The position numbers were made by a program, and so were the translations under genes. The notes beneath the pieces are model-generated. The model was not told where the DNA came from. It saw only the letters and a program-made list of their open reading frames with translations, and ran no database searches. From Rothia mucilaginosa (GTDB lineage: Bacteria; Actinomycetota; Actinomycetes; Actinomycetales; Micrococcaceae), in the NCBI RefSeq assembly GCF_019334805.1, contig NZ_CP079822.1, forward strand, positions 682,001-746,000: a stretch of DNA of 64,000 nt. The letters run 5' to 3'. Positions 32,565-41,594 of this stretch are shown piece after piece; the first letter of the stretch is position 1; each line of letters opens with the position of its first letter.

Positions 32565-33812
32565 TTAGTCTTCGGGCAGAGCCTGCACGTACATCTTCAG
32601 ACGGCTGATGAAACGAGCCTCCGAGAAACCGTCAACGTGCTCACGGATATAATCAGCATCCCAGTCATCCGGGTTGAAAGCCTTGAGAGCCTCCACCAGC
32701 TGCTCCACGGTCGGCTGATTGATGAACATGCCGGTTTTGCCTTCCTGAATGGTATCCAGGAAGCCACCCGCACGGTAGGCGATCACGGCCTTGCCGCTAG
32801 CGCCCGCCTCCAGCGGAGTAATACCGAAGTCCTCATAGGAGATAGCCAGCAGTGCCAAGCAGTGACGGTACGCGTAACGAAGCTGCGCGTCAGAGACACC
32901 CGAAGCGATACGAATAGTCGGGCCCGCAAGGGCCTCCAGGCGTTCCTTCTCCGGGCCGCGACCAATCACCAGCAGCTTCTTACCCAGCTCATTACACGCC
33001 TCAATAGCCTTATCAACATTCTTGTAGGGCAGCAGGCGAGAAACAATCAGGAAGTAATCATCCGATTCGGTGAACTCTTCCAGACCCGGAATAGGCTCAA
33101 CCGGTGCGGTGGTATCTACCGAGTGCGGCGGGAAGAAAATCGGAACGTCCTTCTTGCCGTACACGTTCTCGATGCGCTTCTTAATCACGCTCGCATTCGC
33201 TACGTACACCGCCGAACGGTGAGCCGCCCAGTGATCCCACAGCATCAGTGCAGGACGCAGAGTCTTCAGCAGCAGCGGCACGGGGCCGGTGCTCTTCTCA
33301 CCCAGGTACTGATCGCTCAAGTACAGCCAACGCGCCGGCGAATGGCAGTAAATGAACTTACGGCCAGCGAAGTTAAAGCCGTGCGCCCAACCGGTCGTCG
33401 ACACCACAGCGCGTTCAGCCGGCACCTTCAGGAAAGAAGAAGCAATCGGCAAAATCGGCAACGCCATACGATGGTTACGACGCAGGTAACCAATCTTATT
33501 CAGCGGGCTGGTAATGATCTTCGCGTCCTTGAACTCAGGGAAGGTACCCTCTGGGTCGTACAAAGTCGTGTAAATCGGTGCATCAGGGAACGCACGGTGC
33601 ATCGCCAGAACGACACGCTCCGCGCCGCCGCGCTGAGTCAGATAGTCGTGGGCAATTGCAATCTCTTCAGTCGCCTCAGGCTTGATCAGCGGCACGTAAC
33701 GGCGCGCCAGGCGGCCAAGCTTCTTGAGGCTCTTCGGGATATCAGCAAGCACCGCGTCAGGATTCTTCGGCCCGGTGAACGGAGCGGAGGTCAAGAGCTG
33801 AGTGAGTGACAT
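32565..33812 (-). CDS. Glycosyltransferase family 4 protein, last gene of cluster II
   Basis: GT-B fold enzyme of 415 residues, start ATG 33812 after AGGAGGAAAAAGAC. It shows IAIAHDYLTQRGGAERVVLAM (about 51-71), FIYCHSPARWLYLSDQYLG, the DYFLIVSRLLPYKNVDKAIEA region and the donor-binding EDFGITPLEAGASGKAVIAYRAGG (about 341-364) with the E-x7-E motif. It resembles the mannosyltransferase/rhamnosyltransferase-type GT4 of capsule clusters. It is the promoter-distal end of a run of eleven closely spaced minus-strand genes that starts at the GT2 gene 45381. Sugar specificity is unknown. Confidence 0.9.
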   Translation of the reverse strand: MSLTQLLTSAPFTGPKNPDAVLADIPKSLKKLGRLARRYVPLIKPEATEEIAIAHDYLTQRGGAERVVLAMHRAFPDAPIYTTLYDPEGTFPEFKDAKIITSPLNKIGYLRRNHRMALPILPIASSFLKVPAERAVVSTTGWAHGFNFAGRKFIYCHSPARWLYLSDQYLGEKSTGPVPLLLKTLRPALMLWDHWAAHRSAVYVANASVIKKRIENVYGKKDVPIFFPPHSVDTTAPVEPIPGLEEFTESDDYFLIVSRLLPYKNVDKAIEACNELGKKLLVIGRGPEKERLEALAGPTIRIASGVSDAQLRYAYRHCLALLAISYEDFGITPLEAGASGKAVIAYRAGGFLDTIQEGKTGMFINQPTVEQLVEALKAFNPDDWDADYIREHVDGFSEARFISRLKMYVQALPED

Positions 33813-33824
33813 GTCTTTTTCCTC

Positions 33825-34772
33825 CTAGAAAACTTTCTGAGCGCGCTCAGGGTAGCGAATACCGGCGTAGGATGCAGCCTCAACCTGTAGCGCCACAAGC
33901 TTCTCAGCAACCTTAGTGGGCAGCTTCAGCAGAATCTTATCGCTCGCATCGCCGAGAGCCTTAATGGTCTTCTCGGTGGTGAAACGAGCGAGGGTCTTGA
34001 CCAGCAAACCCCACGCGCCCGTCGGGTTCGGGGCGGGGTGTGCATCCTCACCATGCTTACGCACGAAGATGGTGCGGGCAGAGCCCGAGTGCAGGGCACG
34101 CAGGGCACGCACTGCAGTGGTGGTAGCCTCAGCGTAGTGCTTGACCTCAACCTCATCAGAGATGATGATGCGGCCACCAGCGTCATGGACCATTTTGCCC
34201 ATATCTACGTCTTCCCACCCGTAGAGACGGTACGCAGGATCGTATCCGCCAGTACGGTCAAAATACTCCGCAGAGATAGAAGAGTTACCATTCCAGTACA
34301 GCCAACGGCCTTCTTCAGCTACGCTGAGGGCACCTTCTTTGAATCGAGCATCGCGGAAGTTACCGTACACACGAGAATAGGGAGTGTCCGGGTACACGTT
34401 CTTCAGGGTACCAATCACGCCGTCATAATCACGGTGCAGGCGAATCTGCGCCTCGACATAGTCGGTAGCAGGCTCAAGATCGTCATCGCAACGGATGAGG
34501 ATATCCGCATCAGCGGCACGGTGGCCAGCGTTCAGCGCTGCCACGCGACCGCGGTTCTCCTCAAAAACAATCTTGGTCAGGTTCAGCTTGCCTTCTGCAA
34601 TGTAGCGGTCAAGCACAGCTTCGCTGTTATCAATGTCGCCGTCGAGGACCACGATAACCTGGAAGTCCTTCTCCGTCTGGGCGGCAAGCGCATCCAGCGG
34701 GTAGTGCAGAATATCTGCACCACCGCGAGAGGGGATGATAACCGCAGCCTTGTAGCGATGGGTAGTCGTCAT
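33825..34772 (-). CDS. Glycosyltransferase family 2 protein
   Basis: GT-A enzyme of 315 residues, start ATG 34772 after GAAGGAAAATT. It has VIIPSRGGADILHYPLDAL at the N-terminus, the DGD in VVLDGDIDN, the metal-binding IRCDDDLEPA and the acceptor-loop GYDPAYRLYGWEDVDMG (ED motif) typical of inverting GT2 enzymes. A C-terminal stretch of about 60 residues is helical and basic. It sits 12 bases before the last GT4 gene in the same operon and would add a sugar to the growing repeat unit in the cytoplasm. Confidence 0.9.
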   Translation of the reverse strand: MTTTHRYKAAVIIPSRGGADILHYPLDALAAQTEKDFQVIVVLDGDIDNSEAVLDRYIAEGKLNLTKIVFEENRGRVAALNAGHRAADADILIRCDDDLEPATDYVEAQIRLHRDYDGVIGTLKNVYPDTPYSRVYGNFRDARFKEGALSVAEEGRWLYWNGNSSISAEYFDRTGGYDPAYRLYGWEDVDMGKMVHDAGGRIIISDEVEVKHYAEATTTAVRALRALHSGSARTIFVRKHGEDAHPAPNPTGAWGLLVKTLARFTTEKTIKALGDASDKILLKLPTKVAEKLVALQVEAASYAGIRYPERAQKVF

Positions 34773-34837
34773 AATTTTCCTTCGGGGTTTGAGCGAGAGG
34801 ATATCCGCTGGGAATGATCTATAGGTTTAGAAGCACC

Positions 34838-35887
34838 TTAGCGGATAAAACGTTCCAGAATCTCACCGACACGGACCTGGCCAGCCTCAGGCGAGTAGTT
34901 CTCCTGCCAGCGCCAGAACAGCTCGGAGGTACGTTCTGCCAACTCTTCACTCTCTTCACGGATTTCCTGGCCCAGCTTCTCAATCGCCTGAGCAAGTGCC
35001 TGAGGCTGATTCACAGGAACAATGTAGGGGTAGGAGCCATTGCCGCCCACGACCTCCATCAAGGGTGCAGCGTCGCTGATAACGACAGGGATGCGCGCAC
35101 TCATTGCTTCAGCGACCACAAGACCGAAGGACTCTTCAGCACCCGCCGAGGGGACAACCAGCATGTCAATGTTAGAGAACAGGCGGTCAGGAGTGGTCCA
35201 GCCCAGACGGGTGCTGAACGGTGCAACACGAGCCAGAGCAGTTTCGACTTCAGCACGGCCCTCCTCAGAAGCGAAGACAGGCTCACCGCCAATAATGAAG
35301 TCGTAGATGATTTCGTCCTTATTAAGGATGCTCAACGCCTCACACAAAGTAGGAATACCCTTAGCAGGGGTTAGACGCCCCAGGAACCCGACGCGGATTC
35401 GGCGCTCCCCCACACGGTGATCAAGCTCGGTAGAAACGCCGCTGACCCAGTTTGCAAAAACCTCACTGCCAGGGCAGGCACGCGCCACATAGCGGCTGGG
35501 GACCAGCGTAACCAAAGCGTTACGCCGGGCGAAAGGTACCAGCTTAGCGTTGATACCGGTAGCAAACTGGTGCAGATGCACGATGCGGTTCTTACGACCA
35601 CCAGTAGCGGTCGCAGGGACCAGCCCATTACACCAGAGCAGAACGTCCTTATTGTGGGCGTGCCAAGCGCGCAGGGCCAGCATGTACTGGGCTCGGTTTT
35701 TCGCCGGAAGCACGACGCGGGCGAAGCCCTCATCCGCAGCGGCTTCTACGAGCTGATTGGGCTCGGAGGGACCGACGATGGTGACCTTATAGCCAAGGCT
35801 CCGGGCCGCGCGGGCCACGTTCAGGAGCATGACCTCGCCGCCGCCAATATCACCGTTATTAGTAGCGATGTACAGTTCTTTCTTCAA
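34838..35887 (-). CDS. Glycosyltransferase family 4 protein
   Basis: GT-B enzyme of 349 residues. The start is TTG 35887 with AGGAG eight bases upstream, a rare start codon in this window. It shows NNGDIGGGEVMLLNVARAA near the N-terminus, VGFLGRLTPAKGIPTLCEAL (about 170-190), and VVPSAGAEESFGLVVAEAMSARIPVV with the E-x7-E donor motif. It belongs to cluster II, between a GT2 gene (66 bases downstream) and the polymerase gene (175 bases upstream). No obvious signal or membrane segment. Sugar unknown. Confidence 0.9.
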   Translation of the reverse strand: MKKELYIATNNGDIGGGEVMLLNVARAARSLGYKVTIVGPSEPNQLVEAAADEGFARVVLPAKNRAQYMLALRAWHAHNKDVLLWCNGLVPATATGGRKNRIVHLHQFATGINAKLVPFARRNALVTLVPSRYVARACPGSEVFANWVSGVSTELDHRVGERRIRVGFLGRLTPAKGIPTLCEALSILNKDEIIYDFIIGGEPVFASEEGRAEVETALARVAPFSTRLGWTTPDRLFSNIDMLVVPSAGAEESFGLVVAEAMSARIPVVISDAAPLMEVVGGNGSYPYIVPVNQPQALAQAIEKLGQEIREESEELAERTSELFWRWQENYSPEAGQVRVGEILERFIR

Positions 35888-36062
35888 CGTTCTACTCCTA
35901 GAGCAAATGAGGAGGGGAATAGTTCTTCTAGGGAATCATTAGTACTCCCCAGATACGCCAAAACAAGGCGCTCCAATAAGCGTTTCACCAAATATGTAGC
36001 ACGCTATGCTGGAGACTTAGAGAAACTACCTGCCGAGGCAGACGACACAATATGGATATCCT

Positions 36063-37391
36063 CTACGCCTTATGGATGTTCTGGGTCGCTAGCACGTGGT
36101 TATCGGCTTCTTCAGCATCACGAACCTCAATTCGCTCATCAAAGCCTTCGATACTTGCCTCATCGTGGCCGGTGCCTAAACGCTGTTCGCGTTCAATCAA
36201 CAACACGCGCAGAGCCAAACCACAGGCAATAGCCCACGGCCAAGTGTAGAACACCTCACCCAGACGAGAAGCACAAATCATGATGGCGATACCGGCACCC
36301 TGCACAACGTAGAACTTAGCCGGCAGAGTCTTCTTGCCGCTAAACACGTTCACGATAATGAGCAAAGTGATAGCGACAACCAGAATCATCCATGGCCAAC
36401 CGCCCTCAACCAGAGCAGACCAGTACGAGTTATGGAAAAACCAGGTCTTCGAACCAGTATGTGCCAGATAAACGTATGCCTCGCCCAAACCCTGGCCGAA
36501 GAAGCCAGACGCCTGAACCTTAATCTCAGATGCCTGGTCAATCAGTGAACGAAGCGCATCGGTACCGGCGCGATCTGCGAAGGCACCGGAGTGTGCGTAG
36601 TCACTGGTCAAAATATCAATGAGCCAGTACAGGGCCACGCCCAAGGCGATACGCCCAAAAGTCTTCAGACGGTGCGCGATAACAATCCAAATCAGACCCG
36701 CTGCATACGCCGCAATCGAGGTACGAGAACCTGTAGCCCATAGCAGACCGGAGAAAACAACAATAGCGCCGATAACTTCAATTTTGTTACGGGCAAAGCT
36801 CAAGATGAGCAAACCGAAGAGGCAATACACCAGACCCGAGAAGTTCTTGTCACCCAACCAACCGGTCAGATAACCAACATAACCAGTTGACGGGGCAAAA
36901 CCCGCAAAATACCCTACAGCGTTGAAAAGAATCGCCGTCGAGTATCCAAGAACAATAGAACGGATATGCAGACGCCCAGCGGCGATAGTCCAGATCAATA
37001 CCGTTGCCGCTACAAGACGAAGCAAACGACGCGTCCAATCCGATGCGTCCTCGGAGTGAACACCATTAATTGAAACGAGCGCGAGGTAACCCATTGCAAT
37101 AAACATGATGGCGCGTAGGCCCGAAAAATGACTCACGTCAAAAGTCGGCTTACGGGTCAAACCGTATGCCGCCAAAACGATAATAACTATCTGGTTAAAG
37201 GGCAGACCAACACCCGGCACAGCGTCACCAAACAGCAGAAGAAACGCCATGATGAATTCAGGCATGCGAATCTGACCGCTCTGGCGACGCACGTATTCGC
37301 TACCGCGGGACACGGTTTCAGAGAAGCGCGAAACCTCGGGTTTCTCAGCGGGCTCATTCAAGTGCGCGTAAACCTGCGAAGTCTGGCTCAT
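36063..37391 (-). CDS. O-antigen polymerase/ligase-like membrane protein (cluster II)
   Basis: Polytopic membrane protein of 442 residues with about ten to twelve TM helices (for example LLLFGDAVPGVGLPFNQIVI, LRLVAATVLIWTIAAG, IALGVALYWLIDIL). A large periplasm-side loop (about 265-335) contains RAGTDALRSLIDQASEIKV and GQGLGEAYVYLAHTG, placed as in Wzy/WaaL proteins. Start ATG 37391 follows GAGGAGGCCGACG, and the ATGA overlaps the stop of the upstream GT4 gene. It is the second polymerase-type protein of the window. Whether it polymerises a different glycan from the protein at 14348 or ligates one is open. Confidence 0.8.
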   Translation of the reverse strand: MSQTSQVYAHLNEPAEKPEVSRFSETVSRGSEYVRRQSGQIRMPEFIMAFLLLFGDAVPGVGLPFNQIVIIVLAAYGLTRKPTFDVSHFSGLRAIMFIAMGYLALVSINGVHSEDASDWTRRLLRLVAATVLIWTIAAGRLHIRSIVLGYSTAILFNAVGYFAGFAPSTGYVGYLTGWLGDKNFSGLVYCLFGLLILSFARNKIEVIGAIVVFSGLLWATGSRTSIAAYAAGLIWIVIAHRLKTFGRIALGVALYWLIDILTSDYAHSGAFADRAGTDALRSLIDQASEIKVQASGFFGQGLGEAYVYLAHTGSKTWFFHNSYWSALVEGGWPWMILVVAITLLIIVNVFSGKKTLPAKFYVVQGAGIAIMICASRLGEVFYTWPWAIACGLALRVLLIEREQRLGTGHDEASIEGFDERIEVRDAEEADNHVLATQNIHKA

Positions 37392-38515
37392 CGTCGGCCT
37401 CCTCGAAGTACACGTGCGTAAATATCAACCGTTTGAGCAGCCATCTGCTCGTTCGAAATCCAGGTGAAAGGCTCCTTATCGCCCTTCTGTAGCTGCCGGC
37501 GCATCGCCTGCAGAACCTCTTCGGTAAGCTTGGGGCTCTGACGATCCACCAGTTCGTCGGCGTTCAGAATCTCCGGGTTACCGCCCACGGCGGTTGCCAC
37601 GGTCTTCAGCCCGGCTGCCTTTGCATCCAACAGGGTGTAGGAGCAGTTCTCCCACACCGAAAGCTGAACGATCATATCGCTACGGCCCATCGCCTCAATG
37701 GGGTTAACGAAGCCGCTAAAGGTCACCGAATCGCCCAGGTTCAGACGCTTAGCGTGGGCTTTCAGCTCCTCCCCCAGATTGCCAGAGCCCGCAATCTCGA
37801 GGTGAGCCTGCGGGTACTCCTCGCGCAGGCGCGCGAAGGCGTCCAGCAACACGTCAATGCCCTTCTCGGGAGACAGACGAGACAGCGAAAGAATACGCGG
37901 ACCACCCTCAGCGGGTACACGCTGCTGCTCAACAGCCGCGTGCACTTCGGGGATGTCCACGCCGTTGTACACCAGCTCCACGCCGCGAGCACCCCACTTG
38001 GAGCGCATCTGGTCGGCGGTCGAGCGGGACACGGCAATCGCGCGGTTGGTGCCCCACAGGCGCACGCGGTGCACGGTCTCCATGAGCTTCGAACGCCAGG
38101 AGCTACCGTGGTACACCGAATCGTTGCCCGCGATGCCGTGCTCAGTGGTCAGAAGCTTCGGCACGCAGGTGCCGCGCTTGATAACGCTACGGATGCGCAG
38201 GGCATTCACCACGGCAGCAGCCACAACATCCGCATACGCAAGGTGGCTGTGCACAATCTCCGGGCGAAGCTGCTCAATAGCCTTCTTCAAAGAAGCATAG
38301 GAAGTCTTAAAACCGTAATTGGGGCCGAACTCGGCCTTCACGACGGTGACGCCCAGTTCCTCAAGACGCTCGGTCAGCTTACCCTCGGGTGCGAGAACCA
38401 CCAGGTTAAAGCCGGGGAGCCCGGCACGTGCCATATCGACAACGTGCCGAGCTACTCCACCAAAATCGGGAACCGGAACGACCCACAGGGCCGTGGGAAC
38501 TCCGTTTGAATTCAT
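37388..38515 (-). CDS. Glycosyltransferase family 4 protein
   Basis: GT-B enzyme of about 375 residues. It has the N-terminal glycine-rich loop VPDFGGVARHVVDMARAG, then TTEHGIAGNDSVYHGSS, LSLSRLSPEKGIDVLLDAF and a C-terminal donor region (NCSYTLLDAKAAGLKTVATAVGG). The second E of the usual E-x7-E is replaced by DA, as in some GT4 members. Two starts are possible: ATG 38515 or GTG 38542, the latter inside the end of the neuB gene; neither has a good ribosome binding site. I prefer ATG because the typical protein begins near MNSNGVPTALWVVP. Translational coupling to the neuB fusion gene (stop at 38533) is likely either way. Confidence 0.87.
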   Translation of the reverse strand: MNSNGVPTALWVVPVPDFGGVARHVVDMARAGLPGFNLVVLAPEGKLTERLEELGVTVVKAEFGPNYGFKTSYASLKKAIEQLRPEIVHSHLAYADVVAAAVVNALRIRSVIKRGTCVPKLLTTEHGIAGNDSVYHGSSWRSKLMETVHRVRLWGTNRAIAVSRSTADQMRSKWGARGVELVYNGVDIPEVHAAVEQQRVPAEGGPRILSLSRLSPEKGIDVLLDAFARLREEYPQAHLEIAGSGNLGEELKAHAKRLNLGDSVTFSGFVNPIEAMGRSDMIVQLSVWENCSYTLLDAKAAGLKTVATAVGGNPEILNADELVDRQSPKLTEEVLQAMRRQLQKGDKEPFTWISNEQMAAQTVDIYARVLRGGRR

Positions 38516-38532
38516 GAGTGAGTGTCTACTTT

Positions 38533-40776
38533 CTACAGCCACTTCTCGAGGCGGTCCAGGGCGGTGAAGAAGCCTTCACCGTTGTTGATGTGGCCCTGCC
38601 AGATTTCGGGAATGAAGGATGCCTTCGGGGCCAGCTCACGCAGCTGTTTGCCCAGCGCGGCCCAGTCCACGTCACCTTCGCCAACCTGAACGCCCTCACC
38701 GTCAACGCCGACGCCGTCCACCAGGTGCAGGTGAATCGACAGCGGTGCCAGCTGCTCGACAGCCTCCGACAGCGGAATGTTCAGGAAGTTAGAAGCCAGC
38801 ATGGTGTGGGAGATGTCCAGGCAGAGCGCGGTGTCGTAAGCACGCGAGAACTCCGCGGTGTCCTTCGGATCCAGGAACAGGTTGTGGTACTGCTGACCAC
38901 CCATCAGCCAGGGGTACGGGGGCAGGGTCTGAGCGGCCAGGCGCACGCCGGATGCGTCCAGGTGCTTCAGGGCCTCGCCGATACGCTCGTACTTTTCGGC
39001 ACGCTCGGAGACGGGGATGTGCTTGTCCTTGGTGAAGCCACCCATGGTCACAACCATGATCGGGTCCTCGTCCACGGTGAAGTAGCGGGTCAGATCACGG
39101 GTGATGTCGATGGTGCGCTGCACCTCGGCGATGGAGCGTTCCCACACCTCGGGGTCCTTCGAGGCGAGGTCCACGAGGAAGTCGCCGGCGAAGAGGTCGG
39201 GCAGGTGGGTGGTGAAGCCCATGTCCAGCTTGGAGTCGAAGACATCGTCGATGTTGATGTCCAGGTCCTTGTAGGAGAAGTGGAACTCCAGGAAGTCCGG
39301 CTTAGCCTCTTCAATCAGCGGCTTGTAGTCGTGGTAGCGGACGGGCAGACCCCAGGGGCGATCGAACTTGAAGTCGCGGCGGGTGACCAGGTCATCCTTC
39401 AGGTCGCCCTCGAAGAAGAACGAGCCTTCTTCAACGTCGCGCTGCATGGTACGGCCGACCAGCTGCGGCAGGTGGTTCGGCTGCAGGCCGCGGCCGGGGG
39501 ACTTCACGGCCACGTCAGCCTCGGTCACGACCTCGCCCTTAGCGATGTGGCGGGTAGCGACCAGGGACTTGGCCAGGTTCACGCGGTTCATCAGCTCACC
39601 GGTGGACACCTCGCGGGGAGCGGCAGAACCGATAGCTGCCTCAACCTCGCGAATCTGCTGGACCATGGCCTTGAATTCCTCGGGCAGCAGAGAGACGGTG
39701 TGGTCGTTACCCTCGAGGGTCTTGTCGGTGGTGAAGTGCTTCTCGATGATCTTTGCACCGCGAGCAACGGCGGCAATCGGCACGTGGTAGCCACGCTCGT
39801 GGCCCGAGTAACCGACCAGGCACTGGCCAATCTCGGCCAGGCGGTCCATGTAGGCCAGGTTCACGTCCTTGAAGGGTGCGGGGTAGGCCGACTGGCACTG
39901 CAGCAGGGCGTAGGATGCGCCGGCGTTACGCAGCAGGGCCACGGACTCGCGAATCTCTTCCTCGCGGCTCATACCGGTAGAAACCAGCATGGGCAGACCG
40001 CGGGATGCGACGTCGCGCAGCAGCTCGTGGTTGGTCAGGTCGGCAGAAGCAATCTTCATGCCCTGAATACCGTAGTCGACCAGTGCCTGCACCGAGGGGG
40101 CATCCCAGGGGGTGCACATGATATCCATGTTGTGCTGCTTGACGTGGTCGAAGACCTCGTACATCTGGTCCACGCTCAGGGAGAAGCGGGAGAGCAGGTC
40201 CAGGGTGTACTGCACGCCCAGGTCCTCGCCCGCGGTGGCGGCACCGCGCTGACGGTAGAGGGCGTCCATGTCACGCAGCTGGAACTTCACGGCGTCGGCA
40301 CCGGACTCAACGGCCAGGTCCACCAGTTCCTTAGCGAAATCAACGCTACCCTGGTGGTTGTTGCCGATCTCGGCGATGATGAAGGCCGGGGAGTCCTCGC
40401 TGATGGTGTGCTTACCGATGCGCAGGACGTCCTGCTCGTCCATGGCGAGCGCCACGAGGTGGCCGCGCTCGTCGGTCAGCGGAACGTGGTTGATGCCCTT
40501 GGCAAAGTATGCGCGCAGGGTCTCGGGGTCGGCATCTGCCGGAGCGGTCTGCGGGTTGGTGTTAGCGGCATCCAGGGCGCTGGTCTCCAGGGACGCGGTC
40601 GGGTTGGCAATCAGCCAGCGGCGGAAGTCGCCGTCAGAGAGCGAACCGCGCAGGATACCAGACTCGTTCACCAAGAAGATGATGCGCTGGCCGTTAGCAG
40701 AAATCTTCTGCAGAGCGTTGAGAATCGGGTCTTCAGCGAAGACCACATACGGGGCGATATTACGTTCAATAATCAT
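38533..40776 (-). CDS. Three-part protein: CBS-like domain, NeuB-type synthase with SAF, and TIM-barrel isomerase-like domain
   Basis: Protein of 747 residues, start ATG 40776 after AAAAGG. Residues about 1-115 look like CBS sequence (GSLSDGDFRRWL, GINHVPLTDERGHLVALA). Residues about 125-370 form a NeuB barrel: AFIIAEIGNNHQGSVD, AVKFQLRD, ASADLTNHELL, LVSTGMS, LLQCQSAYPAPF and GAKIIEKHFTTDKTLEGNDH are all typical. Residues about 385-450 are a SAF/antifreeze-like module (LVATRHIAKGEVVTEADVAV, GRGLQPN). Residues about 465-745 resemble a xylose-isomerase-like TIM barrel (CLDISHTMLA, IHLHLVDGVGVDGEG). NeuB enzymes condense PEP with an N-acyl sugar to nonulosonic acid. The attached isomerase-like part could prepare the sugar substrate (inference). 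The NeuA-like gene lies 89 bases upstream. Confidence 0.88.
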   Translation of the reverse strand: MIIERNIAPYVVFAEDPILNALQKISANGQRIIFLVNESGILRGSLSDGDFRRWLIANPTASLETSALDAANTNPQTAPADADPETLRAYFAKGINHVPLTDERGHLVALAMDEQDVLRIGKHTISEDSPAFIIAEIGNNHQGSVDFAKELVDLAVESGADAVKFQLRDMDALYRQRGAATAGEDLGVQYTLDLLSRFSLSVDQMYEVFDHVKQHNMDIMCTPWDAPSVQALVDYGIQGMKIASADLTNHELLRDVASRGLPMLVSTGMSREEEIRESVALLRNAGASYALLQCQSAYPAPFKDVNLAYMDRLAEIGQCLVGYSGHERGYHVPIAAVARGAKIIEKHFTTDKTLEGNDHTVSLLPEEFKAMVQQIREVEAAIGSAAPREVSTGELMNRVNLAKSLVATRHIAKGEVVTEADVAVKSPGRGLQPNHLPQLVGRTMQRDVEEGSFFFEGDLKDDLVTRRDFKFDRPWGLPVRYHDYKPLIEEAKPDFLEFHFSYKDLDINIDDVFDSKLDMGFTTHLPDLFAGDFLVDLASKDPEVWERSIAEVQRTIDITRDLTRYFTVDEDPIMVVTMGGFTKDKHIPVSERAEKYERIGEALKHLDASGVRLAAQTLPPYPWLMGGQQYHNLFLDPKDTAEFSRAYDTALCLDISHTMLASNFLNIPLSEAVEQLAPLSIHLHLVDGVGVDGEGVQVGEGDVDWAALGKQLRELAPKASFIPEIWQGHINNGEGFFTALDRLEKWL

Positions 40777-40865
40777 AGGTTTGAACCTTTTCGTTTGAGT
40801 GTTCTATTGAATGACTGAGTGCCGGTCAATCCGGGACGGCGACGAGAATGTCGCCAGGACGAGGG

Positions 40866-41594
40866 TTACTTGCTCTCGTTCAGAATCTGAGTGAGCTGAT
40901 GTTCCGCCACGGAGAAGTCAATCGGCGCGTCGATGTCGACGCCCTCAACCTCGTTGAGCATGAACAAGTCAATGGTACCGCCAGAGTAGCCGGCCAGGCG
41001 GTTGTGGTGCTCAGTGTACACAGGAGTCTTCGTGATGTACATGGAGCCGTTCTCGCGGTAGCGGAAGGTTTCCTTAGTCAGCTCCTGACGGCGCGGACGG
41101 TGCATAATCTCGAAGGCCGCGGTGGGCTCACCGTCAGCGTGCCAGGTCCAAATGAACGGACCGATCGGGATCACGCCGACCATGGAGTCCTTGTCGTTCT
41201 CGACGAACTGGCGGACCGCGCGTGCCAGGGTTCCGGGCAGACGCACGGGGCTGGTTGCCTGCAGCAGCATGACGGCTTCGGGTGCCCAGCCGTTCTCGGT
41301 GTAGAACTCGATGGCGTGCTCGACGACCGGCTCGGTTGCGGTGGTGTCCTCCGCCAGGTGGGCCGGGCGAATGAACGGCACCTCGGCACCGTACTCGCGG
41401 GCGATATCGGCCAGCTCGGCATCATCGGTGGAGACGACAACGCGCAGCTCGTGCTCACCGGCAAGCTCTTCCTTCGCGGCCAGGGCCTGCTCGATGGTCC
41501 ATGCGACCAGCGGCTTACCCGCGATGGGGCGCAGGTTCTTACGCGGAATGCCCTTCGAGCCGCCGCGTACGGGAATGACGCAGAGAATACGCAT
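40866..41594 (-). CDS. Acylneuraminate cytidylyltransferase-like protein (NeuA family)
   Basis: Protein of 242 residues, start ATG 41594 after TTGGAGGCATA. It has the CMP-sialic/legionaminic acid synthetase signature IPVRGGSKGIPRKNLRPIAGKP (written in parts: VRGGSKGIPRKNL at 9-21), VVVSTDDAELADIA, AVMLLQATSPVR and the metal-binding VEGVDIDAPIDF near the end. It activates a nonulosonic acid as its CMP-sugar. Together with the NeuB fusion it predicts an acidic nonulosonic sugar in the polysaccharide. Its ATG overlaps the stop of the upstream GT-B gene (TAATG). The exact sugar cannot be told. Confidence 0.92.
   Translation of the reverse strand: MRILCVIPVRGGSKGIPRKNLRPIAGKPLVAWTIEQALAAKEELAGEHELRVVVSTDDAELADIAREYGAEVPFIRPAHLAEDTTATEPVVEHAIEFYTENGWAPEAVMLLQATSPVRLPGTLARAVRQFVENDKDSMVGVIPIGPFIWTWHADGEPTAAFEIMHRPRRQELTKETFRYRENGSMYITKTPVYTEHHNRLAGYSGGTIDLFMLNEVEGVDIDAPIDFSVAEHQLTQILNESK

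Noticed and set aside
38518-40818. A 766-codon plus-strand frame opposite the NeuB fusion gene
   Set aside because: The minus-strand protein has several firm family motifs. The plus-strand frame is rich in Val, Gly, His and Gln without motifs, and has no ribosome binding site.
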